From positions 4,645 to 14,914 of the forward strand of contig FLMG01002236.1 of NCBI GenBank assembly GCA_900088475.1: a stretch of DNA of 10,270 nucleotides, written 5' to 3'. The DNA comes from Hyphochytrium catenoides. Its lineage: Eukaryota; Sar; Hyphochytriomycetes; Hyphochytriales; Hyphochytriaceae. This document shows positions 7,881 to 10,270 of this stretch, piece by piece. A model generated the notes under the pieces. The model saw nothing but the letters and a program-made list of their open reading frames with translations, ran no database searches and was not told where the DNA came from. The position numbers and the translations under genes were made by a program. Each line of letters starts with the position of its first letter. Within the stretch, counting starts at the first letter, position 1.

Positions 7881-8014
7881 GGATAGGAGATAGATGAAAG
7901 CTCACCTGGAAGGACGGAAGAAGCGAAGTTCTTGGACTTCCCATTTCCTTTAATATAACCTTTCCTGAGGGTCCTTGTCTCCCTTCTTCATCAAGTGATT
8001 GGAGAAGAAAGGCC

Positions 8015-8025
8015 ATTTATTTATT
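8015..8025 (+). promoter_or_regulatory. AU-rich element with UUAUUUAUU nonamer
   Basis: ATTTATTTATT lies about 135 nt after the zinc-finger stop codon and contains the full nonamer UUAUUUAUU at 8017-8025, the preferred ZFP36-family target. On the opposite strand it reads AATAAATAAAT, so it could instead be a polyadenylation signal for the convergent transporter gene, although that stop is 500 nt away. Confidence 0.5.
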
Positions 8026-8070
8026 GCTTTTGTCGAGGGGAGATCTGCTTTCAATGTTTATCCCGTTGCA

Positions 8071-8078
8071 TATTTATT
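8071..8078 (+). promoter_or_regulatory. Second AU-rich element, UAUUUAUU
   Basis: This element contains the UAUUUAU heptamer 46 nt after the end of the first element, within the same A/T-rich part of the presumed zinc-finger 3' UTR. The opposite strand reads AATAAATA, the same ambiguity as above. Confidence 0.45.
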
Positions 8079-8485
8079 CTTCTTATATATCCTGTATGTT
8101 GCATGTAATGCGTGTGCAAGGCCGGCATACCGTCGGGCTTTGTGATTCATAGAACAGTTATGAAGATTTGACTATATTCTAATGATATATCTGCTTATCG
8201 CTCTCCGTTAACTTCGCTGTTCTAGCCTTTTTTAAAGTACAACCATCACGCTTACTTTCAGTAGATAGAAAGAGATCTAGGGACGCCGTCGCTCTCTTTC
8301 TTGGGCATGAACCTCTTCTCCTTCTTTTACTACGCTCTCTTCGTCTTGGCGCCGCAGCTTCCTCGGAAACAAGTATAGAGACATGACAACTCATTGCCGT
8401 CAAAGGATAAAAGGGATCAACGGCAAGCAAAGCACCTGCCGGTTGCGAAGACACGTTTAACCTTACAGAATACTCGAGAATCCCA

Positions 8486-8505
8486 GACACTCAGTGACAC
8501 TCAGT
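8486..8505. repeat. 10-bp perfect tandem duplication
   Basis: GACACTCAGT occurs twice without a spacer, just past the stop codon of the transporter gene, in its presumed 3' UTR. Confidence 0.9.
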
Positions 8506-8528
8506 ATCTGAAACCTATCAAAGTCGCT

Positions 8529-10270
<1,742 letters not shown>

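Larger units (their letters stand above)
7881..8528. other. Convergent spacer between zinc-finger and transporter genes
   Basis: This spacer holds the 3' UTRs of both flanking genes. It becomes A/T-rich from about 8010 to 8110, with AU-rich elements on the plus strand that read as AATAAA-containing sequence on the minus strand. A minus-strand open frame, 8490-8179, has a basic stretch (RRRERSKRRRR) but no ATG at its start and no family resemblance, so it is not annotated. Confidence 0.6.

Noticed and set aside
8179-8490. Minus-strand 103-codon frame with a basic nuclear-localisation-like stretch
   Set aside because: It opens on GTG rather than ATG, lies wholly in the convergent 3' spacer past the transporter stop, shows no family resemblance, and its basic run comes from a purine-rich tract.

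Overview
This is nuclear DNA from a eukaryote, most likely a compact-genome protist or microalga. It carries four intron-containing genes. Introns are short (about 57 to 270 nt), follow GT-AG rules and have pyrimidine tracts. There are no bacterial operon or ribosome-binding features. The families present (tandem CCCH zinc finger, CNNM transporter, ENTH/VHS-like plus PDZ adaptor) are eukaryotic. Dense CT/GA tracts and close gene spacing would fit a microalga such as a stramenopile, but nothing here fixes the lineage.

Layout from left to right. (1) A plus-strand gene, cut by the left edge, encodes a small membrane protein and ends at 641. (2) A convergent spacer with GA microsatellites covers 642-1306. 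(3) A minus-strand gene, 5097 to 1307 in at least six proposed exons, encodes a large adaptor-like protein with an ENTH/VHS-like helical N-terminus, a PDZ domain and a helical C-terminus somewhat like a BAG domain. (4) A divergent spacer of about 1.6 kb (5098-6677) contains two unusual tandem-palindrome elements. (5) A plus-strand gene, 6678-7880, encodes a ZFP36/TIS11-type tandem CCCH protein with a C-terminal motif like the CNOT1-binding motif. (6) A convergent spacer (7881-8528) has AU-rich elements on the strand of the zinc-finger mRNA. (7) A minus-strand gene, from beyond the right edge to 8529, encodes the C-terminal part of a CNNM/Mam3-type transporter: the end of the CBS pair plus a cyclic-nucleotide-binding-like domain.

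The genes alternate as two convergent pairs and do not look functionally linked. The clearest biological story is internal to the zinc-finger gene. It has a canonical ARE-binding domain, a probable deadenylase-recruiting C-terminus and a textbook ARE nonamer just after its own stop codon, which together suggest negative autoregulation. The adaptor gene has an unusual domain order and is the best candidate for a little-described protein.

Exon models were made by hand from splice consensus, reading phase and family conservation. The C-terminal seven exons of the CNNM gene and the last four exons of the adaptor gene are mostly well supported. The first two exons of the adaptor gene, the 9754-9837 splice of the CNNM gene and all of 9935-10270 are uncertain.
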